A stretch of 64,000 nucleotides of DNA from Anaeramoeba flamelloides (taxonomy: Eukaryota; Metamonada; Anaeramoebidae): contig JANTQA010000057.1 in assembly GCA_027625915.1 (NCBI GenBank), forward strand, positions 2,728,001 to 2,792,000, in the 5' to 3' direction. Positions 12,050 to 23,434 of the stretch are shown piece by piece (within the stretch, counting starts at the first letter, position 1; each line of letters starts with the position of its first letter). The notes below the pieces were generated by a model. That model made no database searches. It was not told the origin of the DNA and was given only the letters and a program-made list of their open reading frames with translations. The translations under genes were made by a program, and so were the position numbers.

Positions 12050-13335
12050 TAGTAGATATTGGGTGAGATAAGAATCCTAAATGAAGCAATATTTCATTTT
12101 GAATTGAAATTAAAGTTAATCAGTTGAATTTTTTTACTATTTAAAAATATTCAACAAGACCTCCATTGAATAATTTGAAAATAAATTCTATTTCTAAAAG
12201 TTTAATAATGAGAGAAAATTAGGTTTTTAAAAAAGATCAATTTTCCTTGTTCCAAAAAGATCTTTAGGGTTTAAATTAAATTAGAAGAAAAAATTATTTT
12301 TGGGGGATCTTGGAATAAATAAATTTTCAATTATTTATTCGAGAACGATTGTATTATTTTCAAGATTGACTTCGTTTTGTAAAAACAACATACTCTTGAA
12401 AGATTTTCATTTTCTACTACAATTAAAAAAGAAAACAATCTTAAAAAATGTTGAAAAACTACAGTTAAAAACACAAAATTTGAAAAACAAAAGTTAAAAG
12501 TCTGAAAAATACAAAATTTATTAAAGTAATTAGTGTTAATGAAACTACTGTACTGTTTGGTAATTTTTGGCAAAGATTTCAAAACTTTGTACAAAATAAC
12601 CTGAGACCCATTTTGGGATTATTAGGGTTTTTTAGTTTATTTCTTTTAAGAAATTTGAATCCAAAATCTGCGAAAAATTCCTTCCTTTTTTTTTTCTTGA
12701 TTCATTTTATTTTTTTTAGGATCAAAAGAAAAACAATGAATTATTGTTTATCAACTCAAATTTTTTCCTGAAGTGTAACCATTTTCATTCACTCTAAAGT
12801 TTCATAATTCCAAAACACGAAGGAAATTTAAGAAACATTCTAAAAAATTACAATTTTTGTTGAATTTTGATCCAAATTTTGAAAAAGAAAAAAAAAGTCA
12901 AAAAAATATGGCAAAAAAGAATAATTGCGAATTTGTAAGTTTTGATTGATCTCTCAATTGTGTTCAAATAATTCGTGGTTTTCAGGAATCTTTAAATAAA
13001 TATAGTCTTTGAAAGAGTGTTTTTCTCAACAATTTCACTTTTTTAACCATAAAATCGAACACTCAAAAAAAATTGTTTACAAAAAATTTTTTTTTCATCA
13101 AAAAACTTTTCTCTAAGATCACTAAATCTTAATTTTTTCTCGTTATCATTTTTCTGAGCACTTAAGGCTCTTTTCGTTCTCTTTGTTGATTTTTTTTTTA
13201 CAAAGAGGGTAAAACTAAAAGTTCAAAAAAAAAAAAAACAAATCATCAAAAGAAAATATCTTGGTATACAAATTTTTAATTAAATTGACAAACACTTCAA
13301 TGGTTAACATTAAAAGGGAATATAGAGAGTTTAAA
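12050..13335. other. Intergenic region
   Basis: Overlapping short frames on both strands around 12300-12594 look like AT-driven shadows. No gene is supported. Confidence 0.5.
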
Positions 13336-13341
13336 GAATTT

Positions 13342-14070
13342 TTAATTAAAATCCAAATTTGAGTAAAATAATTCATCAAATAAAATAGGATTTTTGTTTC
13401 TTTTTGGCGGGGAAAAGGCAAGCTTTCCTTTGTTTGTGTTCGTTTTATTGATCAAATGTTTCTCAATCTCTCTGAAGTATTCCACAAATGCGCCATCTTC
13501 TTGTTCTTGTTCTTGTTCTTGTTCTTGTTCTTGTTCTTCTTTTTCTTCTTGTTCTTGTTCTTTCACAAGTTCTTCTTGTGTTTGTGAATTTTTCTCGATG
13601 TATTTGCTCGTGAAATCATCAAATTCTTTGCATGATGAAATTTCTTGTTCTAGGTTGAACTGGTTGAGCTTGGTTGCTTCTTCAAGAAGCTTTTCAAAAG
13701 AGAAATCACAACGTTTAGGCTTTATTTGATCCAAAAGTTTGTTGTTGGTTCTATTTTTGACTTTTGGAATAATAATTTCTGATTCACATTTCTCAAGCCC
13801 ATTAAAATTGATCTCAAGACACTCGTCTAAAATTAAGAGCTCCCTATAAGTCGAAAACCAGTGTAGAAAGTTAAGAGGAAAGAAAAAACCAATTTTTTTT
13901 TTTGTGAGATAAAGTTTCTAAGATGTAAAACAATCAGAGAGCAAACAAGGGAGAAAAAAAAAAAAAAAGGGTTTTTACTCTTGATCGCTTTGGTTGAAGT
14001 TACAATTTCTTTTTTTGTTTTTGGGCTTTAAAGATTTGTGATAATTGTCAATGTCTTGTGAAGTAAACAT
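13342..14070 (-). CDS. Hypothetical protein with (EQ)n tract, two exons
   Basis: Exon 1 runs 14070 to 13979, starting ATG (MFTSQDIDNYHKSLKPKNKK). A 135-nt intron follows, GT at 13978 to AG ending at 13844, with a T-rich interior. Exon 2 runs 13843 to 13342 and ends in TAA. The join keeps the frame (GA plus G) and gives 594 nt, or 197 residues. Exon 2 continues from EELLILDECLEINFNG through an acidic helical stretch, then EQEQEEKEEQ followed by repeated EQ, encoded by tandem GAACAA units at about 13500-13560, then DGAFVEYFREIEKHL and a basic Pro-containing segment. I do not recognise the family. A coiled-coil or nuclear role is possible but unsupported. Confidence 0.7.
13498..13562 (-). repeat. 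GAACAA hexanucleotide tandem repeat in a coding exon
   Basis: Near-perfect 6-bp units on the minus strand encode repeating Glu-Gln in the gene above. Such tracts commonly vary in length between strains. Confidence 0.9.
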
Positions 14071-14524
14071 TTTATTGATAAAGAAAAAAAAATGTTAAAT
14101 ATTTCTCTGGTAAAGAAGAAAACAACAAAACGAACAGAGCTCACTCAACTTCGTTTTGTCGTCTTCCTTTTTGCAATTAATCTGATTTAATTTTTTTGTC
14201 ATTTTCCATTTCGCCTTTTCACTTATAAAAATTCCAAAACATGATAGAAATTTTTTCTTAAATTTTTTTTTTCCTAAGAAGACTTGAGAAAGTTTTTGTC
14301 CAGTTGGCGATCAATGATATCACTTTTAATTTCTGAAATTGGAAATTTTCGAATGATTTGTTTTACCTTTATGAATAAAACAAAAAAGGAAAAAATTATT
14401 TCAAAATTATTGTTAAAAAAAAGGATAAAATTTTGGTGAAAATTAACATAATGATCTCCTTTTATTTGACAACAGTTTTTTGAGAGAGTAAATACGTTGG
14501 TTTTTTGAAGATTGAAACAATCTT
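14071..14524. other. Probable divergent promoter region
   Basis: This stretch lies upstream of the minus-strand gene at 14070 and of a possible plus-strand exon at 14525. No specific motif can be named. Confidence 0.35.
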
Positions 14525-15108
14525 ATGGAAAATATATTTTTTTTTGATTTGATCACTTGCTCAAAGATTTCCAGAGATCTCTTGGAAATTTCAGTTCAAG
14601 AATTGGGATTCTGTCCATATTTTTCTTCAAGTAGGTTTTCAGTAAATTAATCTATTTGTAATCTTTTGAAAAAAATTTGAGAATCACTACTTTGGTGAAT
14701 GTAATTTCGAAAAAACGACTTGGAGAAGTGATTTTTGAACACTCGTGATTTTACTTTTACAACAAGCTGAAAAAATAAAAATTATTTAAAAGATCGGGTC
14801 AACTTGAGGTGATTCGTGTCTAAAGGGCAATCAACACCTCTGGTTAAAAACTAATTTTGGAAAATAAATTTTATAAATTCATCAAGCAAGCTCTAATTTA
14901 CTACCAAAAATGCATTTTGATTGTTAATGAAAATCTTGTAAGTTTTATTTATATGTCTTATTTTTTGCATATTTCAAACAATCAAGCTCACAAATACAAA
15001 AACATAGAGCAATTTGATTCATTTCATTCCTTGATTTTGATTCTTCAAAACTTTATTGCTTGCTGCAAGAAACAAAACTTGAAAAAAATTTACAAAAAAA
15101 AAGAATAA
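14525..15108 (+). CDS. Possible small multi-exon gene (unresolved)
   Basis: An ATG at 14525 opens 36 coding-like codons (MENIFFFDLITCSKIS, then RDLLEISVQELGFCPYFSS) and runs into a donor-like GTAGGT near 14631. Further coding-like stretches occur at about 14857-14938, ending at a consensus GTAAGT, and at 14984-15108 (KYKNIEQFDSFHSLILIL to a stop). I could not find acceptors that join all pieces in one frame, so the exon structure is unproven. No family is recognised. Confidence 0.3.
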
Positions 15109-15479
15109 GGTATTCTTATCGCATCAAAATCTTAAAAAAAGGAAACGGTTTAATTGTTTATTTCAAAAGATTTTTCCTTGTTTAATTCTTGATCCCTATT
15201 TAAAGGAAATTATTTCTCTGTATTGAAAAAGTTGTTTCTAAAAATTTTTCAATTATCTGCACCTTGAGTGTTACTGTTCATAGCAAAATAAAATTGTCTC
15301 AATCTCTATTCTTCTTTCTTAAAAAAAAAAACAAACTGAAGAAGAAAATTCATCAATAAAATTTCCCAATTCTAAAAGGGAAAATAACACACCACTCTCT
15401 TTTCAAAGATAAATACAAATAAATTTGTTCCATCTTTTTAGTTTTTTGATAGAAAACTCAAGGAAAAGTTTGATCCATT

Positions 15480-16080
15480 TATTATTTAACACAAAGTCTA
15501 ACGAGAGAAATCCTAAAAAATTTCTACTTTCCAAATCGTAAAAAAACAAAATCTTTAATTTTTTGTCGTCAAAGTTTTAACAACAAATATGAGTTAATTG
15601 AAAAAACAATCATCAAAATATGCTTCTCTTTGAGTTAAACACTCACGGTTCTATGATTTCAATTTCACCAACAGTTTTTTGAATTTGGAAACTGTCGACA
15701 GCTTTAAAAATTAAAATTCTTTGGAAAAAAAAATCAATTAAATTTTACCACTGTCTCCATAAAACAGGATTTGTTTTTCAACAAAAAAGGAACAAACATT
15801 GGATAAAAATCAACCGAAGGCTGAGAAAATTTCTTTCCTTTTCTCAAAAAGAAAATTTTTAATTATTTTTCAATAAATTATTTAAAAAATATCAATGCAC
15901 GATAGAAAAGAATAACTCGACTTGCTGGTATGTTCAGAAATATATTCTGGGTATCGAGAAAATGATTCATAAAAGTAGCAACTGTTTAGTTTAATAAATT
16001 GTGAAAAAATAATTATAAATTTTAAATTTGATTTTGAAACGTTAAGAAGAAATTCAAGTTGTTTCATTACAATTTGCAAT
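15480..16080 (-). CDS. Possible minus-strand exons (unresolved)
   Basis: Coding-like pieces on the minus strand include QILFYGDS, then GTAAAA...TTAAAG (about 46 nt, a short intron), then VDSFQIQKTVGEIEIIEP followed by GTGAGT near 15648, and a possible last exon PISLVRLCVK ending in TAA. Upstream, 15882-16079 holds another open frame (KQLEFLLNVSKSNLKF). An alternative phase across the same intron is also open, so the frame is not settled. No family is recognised. Confidence 0.3.
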
Positions 16081-16099
16081 TTATTTTTTTCTTTTTGTT

Positions 16100-17005
16100 G
16101 ATTTTGGTAAAGACTATCTTTGGATTTACAGAGAAAAATAAATTTTTTGGAAAAAAATTATTATTTTAGATCTTGAGTTTTTATTCTTGGTTGATGGATA
16201 TGAGCATTTAGACTATTTGGAGGAACAATATCTGTGAAATCGGATAATTAGTATAATTTCTTTATGAACCAAGTCATTACAATTAATGAGTGTTTGAATG
16301 AAAAGGGGAATAGGATTTAGGTGAGTAAAGAATGGAAAAAAATACCGAGGTTCAAAATAATTCATGATATTAATGGATAAGCACTACTTTTTCAGGCAAA
16401 AACAAGGTGGAATTATTGAGAAAAAACACTTCTGAAAGAGTTCCATAGACTCAGTAAAATTTGTCACACCAAAGCTCACTTTTAAAAAAATGGGAAATTT
16501 TCATCATTCCCATAATTTTTACAGATGCTAACCTTCAAAAGATCTTTACAAAATTAGATTTTGATATTCTATAATTTCCACTTTTAAATATTTAGACACA
16601 AAAAAAATCCAAAAGATGTTCTAGTGATTGTTTTTAGTTACTTTTACAAGATTAAAAAGTTTTCTAATTTGAACTTTTACTTTAAATTTCCTATTTAATA
16701 TTTTGTTTAAATTTTCATTCAAAAATCTTTTTTGAAAATTTTTTTTTTTTGTAATTAATTTTAATTGAGAAATTATTAATTATTTTGTCCACTTTCTTTA
16801 GATTGAAAATTCTTTTTGAGAAATGAATGTTCAATGTCACAATAAATAAACACCCCCAAGGTGGGAACGTACTCCATAATATTGGGAAAAATGTTATGTC
16901 ATTGATTAATAAATTCTTTTATTAAAGAATAACGCTCCAAAAATTATAACTGCCCACCAATTAGAATCCCTATAAATTAAATTACCCTTTTTCCTAATTA
17001 CTGTT
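16100..17005. other. Intergenic region
   Basis: No gene is supported. A faint R1-like arm (TTTCCACTTTTAAATATTTAGACACA) may lie near 16576 but is too degraded to call. Confidence 0.4.
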
Positions 17006-17006
17006 A

Positions 17007-17395
17007 TTTTCTCATTAATTAATGAAAATTTTTATTTCAATTTCCAAAATAAATATTAATTATTACCACTATAATCAAATTAAAAGCATAAAAAACATCG
17101 TCTTTGGGTTAAATAAGGAAGTTTAATTTAATGTTATTTTCGAATCAATAAATGCTAATTTTTATTTCAATTTCCAAAACGACTATTAATTATTACTTTT
17201 ACAATCTAATTAGCAGAGTAAAAATTTTGTCTTAGAGTAAACTAAAGAAGTTTAATTTATTATTTAAAAACATCATTTCTAAAGGATGTTATCAAGATCT
17301 TTGGATTTTCTTCAACTTATAAACTAGAAAAATATTTTCGAATGTGAACTAAAAATTTTCATTTTTTATTTGGAAAATAATAGTAATATAACTTC
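17007..17395 (+). repeat. R10 dispersed repeat with internal tandem duplication
   Basis: It matches 26712-26960 in the same orientation; shared anchors are TTCAATTTCCAAAAT, GATCTTTGGATTTT and TTTTCGAATGTGAACTAAAA. Here a ~110-bp unit is duplicated in tandem: 17021-17130 and 17151-17259 both run from AATG through TTATTTCAATTTCCAAAA to AAGAAGTTTAATTTA-like ends. The copy at 26.7 kb has one unit. Confidence 0.7.
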
Positions 17396-17399
17396 AGGC

Positions 17400-20300
17400 A
17401 AAAATAAGAATTAAAAATAACTAATAGTAAAATTCAAAGCAAACCATGATAAAGATCTATTATTTTTCAGAATGGGTAGATATATTTGAATATCACACTA
17501 GGAAATAATTATTATATAGACACCCCACTTCCATGAACTTTATCGAGATTTATTACTGTTTTTATTTACAAAATTACATAGTAATAATTAATCTAATCAA
17601 TAAATGTTTAAAAATTATTGGTTCCGTTTTCATTTTGAATTTTTTTTTTACTTTATTTTTTGATTAAATCATTTTATTGGTTTAAATGTTAAAAAAATCT
17701 GGAAAATTATTTGGCATTACAAATATTCTTTGCAAAGAACCGTTTTAAAAGTCCGAGATTCAAGATTTATAAAAATGGTAACTCAATGAAAAAATTTTTG
17801 ATTTTTTTAATATTTATCTACAAAAAGGATTTGATTTTAAATTTTTCATACAGCTGTTCGAAGATTACCATGAATTTTTTTGAATATTAAATTTTGATTT
17901 TGATATCTGTTTTTAAAAAGTTGAATATAAGAATTACAAAGCTCATATTGAAAAAAAAAAAATCCGAAATGAGTTGATATGAAAAATAAACTTGTGGAGT
18001 GATCAAAAAAAAATCATTTTTTTAGAGTCTATTTTATATCTTTTCTCTATGAATTTTTGATATTTAGAGTCATTTTGGGTTCTAAATATTTATTTTTTGA
18101 AAATCAGAATAAATTCTTGAATATTGATTCATTTATTAAACCCCTTTTTTTTTTTCAATATGAGCTTTCTAATTCTTGGACTCAACTTTTTAAAAATCTA
18201 TATCAGTATCAAAATTTGATATTGAAAAAAGAACATGTAAGCGTTGGATACACTGTATTTTTTTTTTTTTTCTTAAATGAATTAATAGTAAAGAATATTT
18301 TTCTAATAATTAAAAAATCAATTTTTAAAAAACATAATGATGTTAAACCTCAAATTTTCCAAGAATAGGCAGAAAATTTACTCTTTAAAACATTTTTTTT
18401 TATATTATAAAATTATTTTTCATATAAATAATTTGGGAAAATATAAATCCAATATGAGTTTTCTGATTCTCATTTTCAACTTTTGAAAAATATTTATATG
18501 CATCAGTATTTGATATCGAAATAATTTTACACTATCCTTGAAACTACCAAGTACAATCAATATATAAAAATATAATTTTCAATAATTCATATTTTAATCA
18601 CGTAAGAAAAAAATATCATAAATTTTTGAGATAGTTTTATTTCGTTAATTAGATAAAAAATGCTAATAAAAATATATATTAAAGTTTTTTCCCTTTAAAA
18701 TATTCAAAAATTCTTTTTTTTTTTTTTTTTTTTTTTGTTAATTATAAAATCGTAGAAAAATTAACTTTGTAAAGATTTTTCTTGTTATTTATGAAATAAA
18801 TGGACAATTTCACTTAATTTTATAATGTATAAACTTATATTTTGATTTTTTTAAAACAATTAGAAATTGATTTATTATACACCAGAACAAATCAAGATAT
18901 ATAATCTACTTTATTATTGTTATTATTATAATTATTTGATTTACATGAAAAATTATTTTGTTTTATTTTTAGATCAATATTTTGTCTATTTTTCATATAC
19001 CTGGCCATTTCAGTATAAAAAATCACAATTTCAATAAAAATTCAATATTTTTTTTTATTATTGCACACTTTCTAAAACTGTGATTTATTTTTATTCATAA
19101 AATAAGAGTAAATATTTAAATATCTTGTCTTATTTAAAACTTAAAAATCGAAGTAGATCCCCATTTTAAATAGTTTAAACGATTATCATTTACCTTATTT
19201 GAAATAATTGGGTAATTTTTTTGATTTTACTCTATCATTTTGAATATGGGGTAACAAAGAACCACTCTTTTATTTCAATTTTTATTAATGGAAATTATTT
19301 TTAAGATTTTTGCCGATTGAAGTAATATATTATTAAGGATGTAGAGTGCTATCAAGTTCCCCAGATTATCTACATTTCACATAAATGTAAAGTTCACCCC
19401 ACATATATAAATAAACCACTCAAGTGACATATTGATTAAAAAGGGTGTATTATGTTTATAGTTGTATCAGAAACAGAATAAAACGTGTTTTTTATTAATG
19501 TAAGCTCTATTTAAAAGGTAAAAACTATAATAAACGTTATGTGACAAAAAAATCACAAATTAAGGAACTTTTTTTAGTATTTTTTTCCACATACTGTATT
19601 TTACTAGTATTTGAATTGTGTACCGTAATTTAGAATTTTTAATGTGTCTTAAATTTTGTTCAAATGTGTTCCTTAAAATATAACTTGCTATATATCTTAA
19701 TAAAAAAAAATAATAGAAAAATGAATCAAGTGAGGGAATTTATTACTTAGAGTTATCAAAAAAATAAAACAGTTTCTAAAATAAAAAAAATATATTTCAA
19801 ATAAAATCAATAATTTTTTTCCTTTCACAATAAAAAATTTAATACGTTATCAAATAGTATATTTAAGGTCAAATATTATCGAAAGTTAGCCCCTTTGACT
19901 TTTGATATTCTTTTAAAATTATTAATTGAACTGTTTAAATATTTTTTACAATATTCCATATTTACATATGTGTACTAAAGTTTAATTTTTTTTTGATTTA
20001 ATAATATTTTTTATTCATTATCTTCTATTTTAGATAAAAATTTCATATTTAACATTATTATTGTTAGAATTTCTTTTTTAATAAAAGATCTTTAAGAAAA
20101 CAATTTTATATTTGTATATTCTTTCTTTTTGGGTTTCTTTATTCCTTTAATGTTTAGTTCTTAGAATAAAAACAAAGAAAAAGAACTTTTTCTTTTTTAA
20201 AAAATATGTTTGTTTTTTATCAAACAAGGATGTACCTGTTATTTTTGCTATAGAAAAAAAAATTATTTCAATTCAGATTATTAAGGATTTAAATACCAAG

Positions 20301-21570
20301 GAAATATCATATTTAAATTACAAATACTATTTATTTATATGTCCTTAATAAAACTAAAAACTATTTTTTTCTGGTTAATAATTTTCGAAATTAAGTTCAT
20401 AACTTAATTCGATTAACCACTAGTGATAATTTTTTTAGAATAAAAACACACTCAAATTTTGAATATAGAAAATATTTTTTGAAATTACTGTGTACTTTTT
20501 TATTTTTTTTTGAAAAATTCAGGTTGAGAAAAGCCTGAAATCAAAGAATAAGTTAATATATTAAATTAGAATGGTTTTCCAGAGATTTTATCTATTTAGT
20601 TCAACTTTTTCTTAATTTTACCATTTAAAACTAAAAAAAACATTTGAAGACCAAATTAGTGCCTTTTGTGAAAAGAAAATTCCCATAGAATTTAGAATTT
20701 GTTTTTGCAAATGAGTTAAAACAAGATATTGTATCTAAAAATATACATAATTTCAAGTTTGAATTCACTGATTTTGGCAAAACATGTTTTCGAGAAAAAG
20801 TTAAATTAGAACTTTATTTATTTTTATTTTATCATTTAGTTTTTTTAATTATATTAATGGAAAGTATTTGATCAGTTTTTCATTTTTAGTGTTTTTTGGG
20901 TCGTAGGGGCATATTATTAAAAATGAAAAGTAACTTTAGTCAACACAATAAAATATTTTTTTTGCAAAAATTAAACTATATTTACGTTGTTTTTTCCATT
21001 TTATTTTTTGAAAAAAAGGTGTTCATATTTTTTTATTTTGAGTTTTTTCTATTTTCTACTCTAAAAACTTCCTTTCCAAGTCATTTAAAATTCATCAAAA
21101 AGATATTTATTCAATTGAGTTTATATTTATACCAGATATTGGTACCATAGTACCAACCACTCAAAAAAGTAAATAATTTTCACATAAATCAACACTACTC
21201 TTAATTACTAATTTGTGTTTGATGATGGTATTTACAATAGAACAAAAAAAAAAAACATCTGAAAAAAAAGACCAATTTTTTTAAAATAATTTATTTTAAT
21301 CTGTGAATAAAATATGATTTTCACCTCCAACAATATAAAAAAAATAGTATTTATAATGTAAGTCGAGAATTTATTGAGAAATTAACTCCTTAATAAACTC
21401 AAAACTAAATTACGAATTGTACCAAGATTTTCAGATCTCTAAACAATAAGCTCACTAGATTTCAATAAATTATTAAAGGAAAGGGAGTATATATTATCTG
21501 AAGCTAATTCAAGACAAGCCAGAAGAAAATGTAAATAGAAAACTAAATCAAATATCAAAATTTAAAGATG
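17400..21570. other. Long intergenic region
   Basis: About 4 kb without a supported gene. It contains a diverged local repeat pair (around 18055-18240 and 18420-18530, both with CAATATGAG(C/T)TTTCT), a T-run at about 18714-18737, and an ancient R1-like copy at 19533-19690. Short frames such as 18057-18368 and 20896-21150 are A/T-driven. Confidence 0.5.
19533..19690. mobile_element. Ancient R1-like MITE remnant
   Basis: It keeps the order of R1 landmarks in degraded form: CACAAATTAAGGA, TTTTACTAGTATTTGAATTGTG, GTGTCTTAAATTTTGTT and GTGTTCCTTAAAA. Ends and target duplication are not preserved. Confidence 0.5.
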
Positions 21571-21576
21571 TTTTTG

Positions 21577-21853
21577 TAGCCATTTTATACAAGTTTTCAC
21601 TTTTGTAAAACTTTTTTTACAAGTTTTTTAATTTTCAAAAAGTAAAATCTTTTTCAGAATTAAAACTTTGGGAAAGTTATCTATTTTAATAAAGCGAGCC
21701 CAAAGCTTTAAATTTGAAACAGAGGTTGGTGTCTGAAGATAAACTCTTTTCTAAAAAAAGTTTTTACATTATAAAAAACAGAAAACTTTTAAAAAGTTTT
21801 AATTTGGGCAATATCAGAAAAAAAAAAAAAAGGGTTTCACTTTTTTAAAATGA
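21577..21853. mobile_element. R7 palindromic MITE, copy 1
   Basis: The left end TAGCCATTTTATACAAG faces the right end CTTTTTTAAAATGACTG as imperfect inverted repeats, and the interior has AAAACTTT/AAAGTTTT arms. It matches 34462-34743. It ends about 16 bp past the stop of the oxidoreductase gene on the other strand, so it probably supplies that gene's 3' untranslated or polyadenylation sequence. Confidence 0.65.
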
Positions 21854-21868
21854 CTGTTATATGGAAAA

Positions 21869-23434
21869 TTATTTTTTATAAAATTTTAAGAGTTTCTTTG
21901 CTGCCTGTATCCCTGTTTGGCAACAGGCCGCAACCCCACCACAAAGTGTAGAAGAGCCACAATGATATAGCCCAGGAATTTTTGTTTTAATAGGAAACCA
22001 ATTCAAGAAGGATTGAGAAGGTGTCAGGGCGGGGCCATACATTGAGCCATTTGGAGCCGAAGTATAATGTAAATTAGTTAATGGTGTAGCGAATTCAATG
22101 AAATCTAGATGTTTTGATAAATTGGGTATTAAATTTCTTTCGACTACTTTAATTGCATGCATCCCAATTTCCTCTTTTTTTTTCATATATTCAATTGGCC
22201 TTTGGTATGGCTTTGAATTTTCCCATTGCTTCCAATCTTCAAAATCGCCAGCGCTGCAGAGTATTTCTAACGAATATTTGCCTTTTGCGCTATGCCCGCC
22301 GTTTGGATCCTTTAAGGTTGGCGAGGTCAGAAAATAAGTATTCTGGAGAGACGAGGCCTTCATCTCTGTAGAAAAGAAATTCTCGTCGATCAATAGAAGA
22401 TTCCCAGAATTCATGTATTTGGAAAGATCAAGATCTGTTCCAACAAATGTATAAAGATTTGATACTGAGGGAACTGTGTTTTGGATTTTTTTTTTGATTT
22501 TTTTGCCAACGAGCTCTTGTGGTAGCAAATCGGAATATAGGACCTTGGCGTCAGTATTAGAAACGATCGTTTTGGTGAAAAACTCGCCCTTTGGAGTGTG
22601 AACCCTGAACACATTCCCCTCCTTTTTTATTCCTGTTACTCCTGCATTTTTCAAAATTGTTCCCCCGCTTTTGAGAATCGTGTCGCAAAACATCTTGATT
22701 AAGGGCTTTGTGCCTCCCTGTGGGTAAAAGCCGCCATGGGAATAGACTGCGAACAACACGAGAAGCATAGGTGACGCTTCACTCAGGGTAACTCCAACTT
22801 CAGTACTAAAGTTATCCAAGATTTTGAGAACACGCAGATCAGTGACGCCTTCACAGAACTCTTTTGCTGTTTTTGTTATCATCCTTCTCAGTAACGGGAT
22901 CTTTGGAATGAGTTTGAAAAGCGTGCTCATTTTGCCAGCTAAAGATTGCGAAGCAAGCTTCCCCTCAATATCTGACAAGTCCTTTAGTACTTGGGATGTG
23001 TCCTTTATTAACTTAAACGCATTTGTTATAGAGCCTTGGGCATCAGGGAATTTGGAAAGAAGCATCATTTCAAAGTTTTTCAAGCCCATGGGGTAGCTAT
23101 ATTCAAAATCCTTGTAAACGTATCTGTTGATTCCTGCAGGATCCATTAGATTCCATTTCATCTTTTCGTATGGTTCCCCAATGGCCTCTTTAAAGACTTT
23201 TGATAAACCGCTACCTTCCATACATTCACCGAGATAATGTACGCCAGTGTCAAAGGTGTATTTGTCACCTGACTTGCCTGTTCGAGTGAAGCTATTCAGA
23301 TACCCACCTACTTCCCGCCTCTTTTCACAAAGAAGAACGTTCAGTCCTTTTCGTGATAAATAAGAAGCAGAAGATAATCCTCCAGCACCAGATCCAATTA
23401 CTATCGTATCAAATATTTTTTGATTATTGAACAT
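21869..23434 (-). CDS. FAD-dependent carotenoid/retinol-type oxidoreductase (CrtI/RetSat family)
   Basis: This is an intact intronless 521-residue frame from the ATG at 23434. Residues 9-44 form a Rossmann dinucleotide fold: DTIVIGSGAGGLSSASYL, Glu37, Arg40 and GG at 43-44. TFDTGVHYLGE at about residue 60 and GGFYPQGGTKPLI near the centre match phytoene desaturase, carotenoid isomerase and all-trans-retinol 13,14-reductase relatives. The C-terminal PGLYHCGSSTLCGGVAACC is the second FAD-contacting motif. Members saturate, desaturate or isomerise polyene chains; the substrate here is unknown. Length is normal for the family. The gene is clearly richer in G+C than all neighbours and lacks introns, which could reflect bacterial ancestry or selection on a highly expressed gene. 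No clear signal peptide is visible. Confidence 0.88.
   Translation of the reverse strand: MFNNQKIFDTIVIGSGAGGLSSASYLSRKGLNVLLCEKRREVGGYLNSFTRTGKSGDKYTFDTGVHYLGECMEGSGLSKVFKEAIGEPYEKMKWNLMDPAGINRYVYKDFEYSYPMGLKNFEMMLLSKFPDAQGSITNAFKLIKDTSQVLKDLSDIEGKLASQSLAGKMSTLFKLIPKIPLLRRMITKTAKEFCEGVTDLRVLKILDNFSTEVGVTLSEASPMLLVLFAVYSHGGFYPQGGTKPLIKMFCDTILKSGGTILKNAGVTGIKKEGNVFRVHTPKGEFFTKTIVSNTDAKVLYSDLLPQELVGKKIKKKIQNTVPSVSNLYTFVGTDLDLSKYMNSGNLLLIDENFFSTEMKASSLQNTYFLTSPTLKDPNGGHSAKGKYSLEILCSAGDFEDWKQWENSKPYQRPIEYMKKKEEIGMHAIKVVERNLIPNLSKHLDFIEFATPLTNLHYTSAPNGSMYGPALTPSQSFLNWFPIKTKIPGLYHCGSSTLCGGVAACCQTGIQAAKKLLKFYKK

Noticed and set aside
13394-13729. 111-codon plus-strand frame rich in Ser/Cys
   Set aside because: Antisense shadow of the EQ-repeat gene; the Ser-Cys run is the complement of the GAACAA tract.
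21118-21160. GGTACCATAGTACC palindrome
   Set aside because: Short, isolated and not linked to any element end.
22098-22371. Plus-strand frames inside the oxidoreductase gene
   Set aside because: Antisense shadows of a clearly conserved protein.
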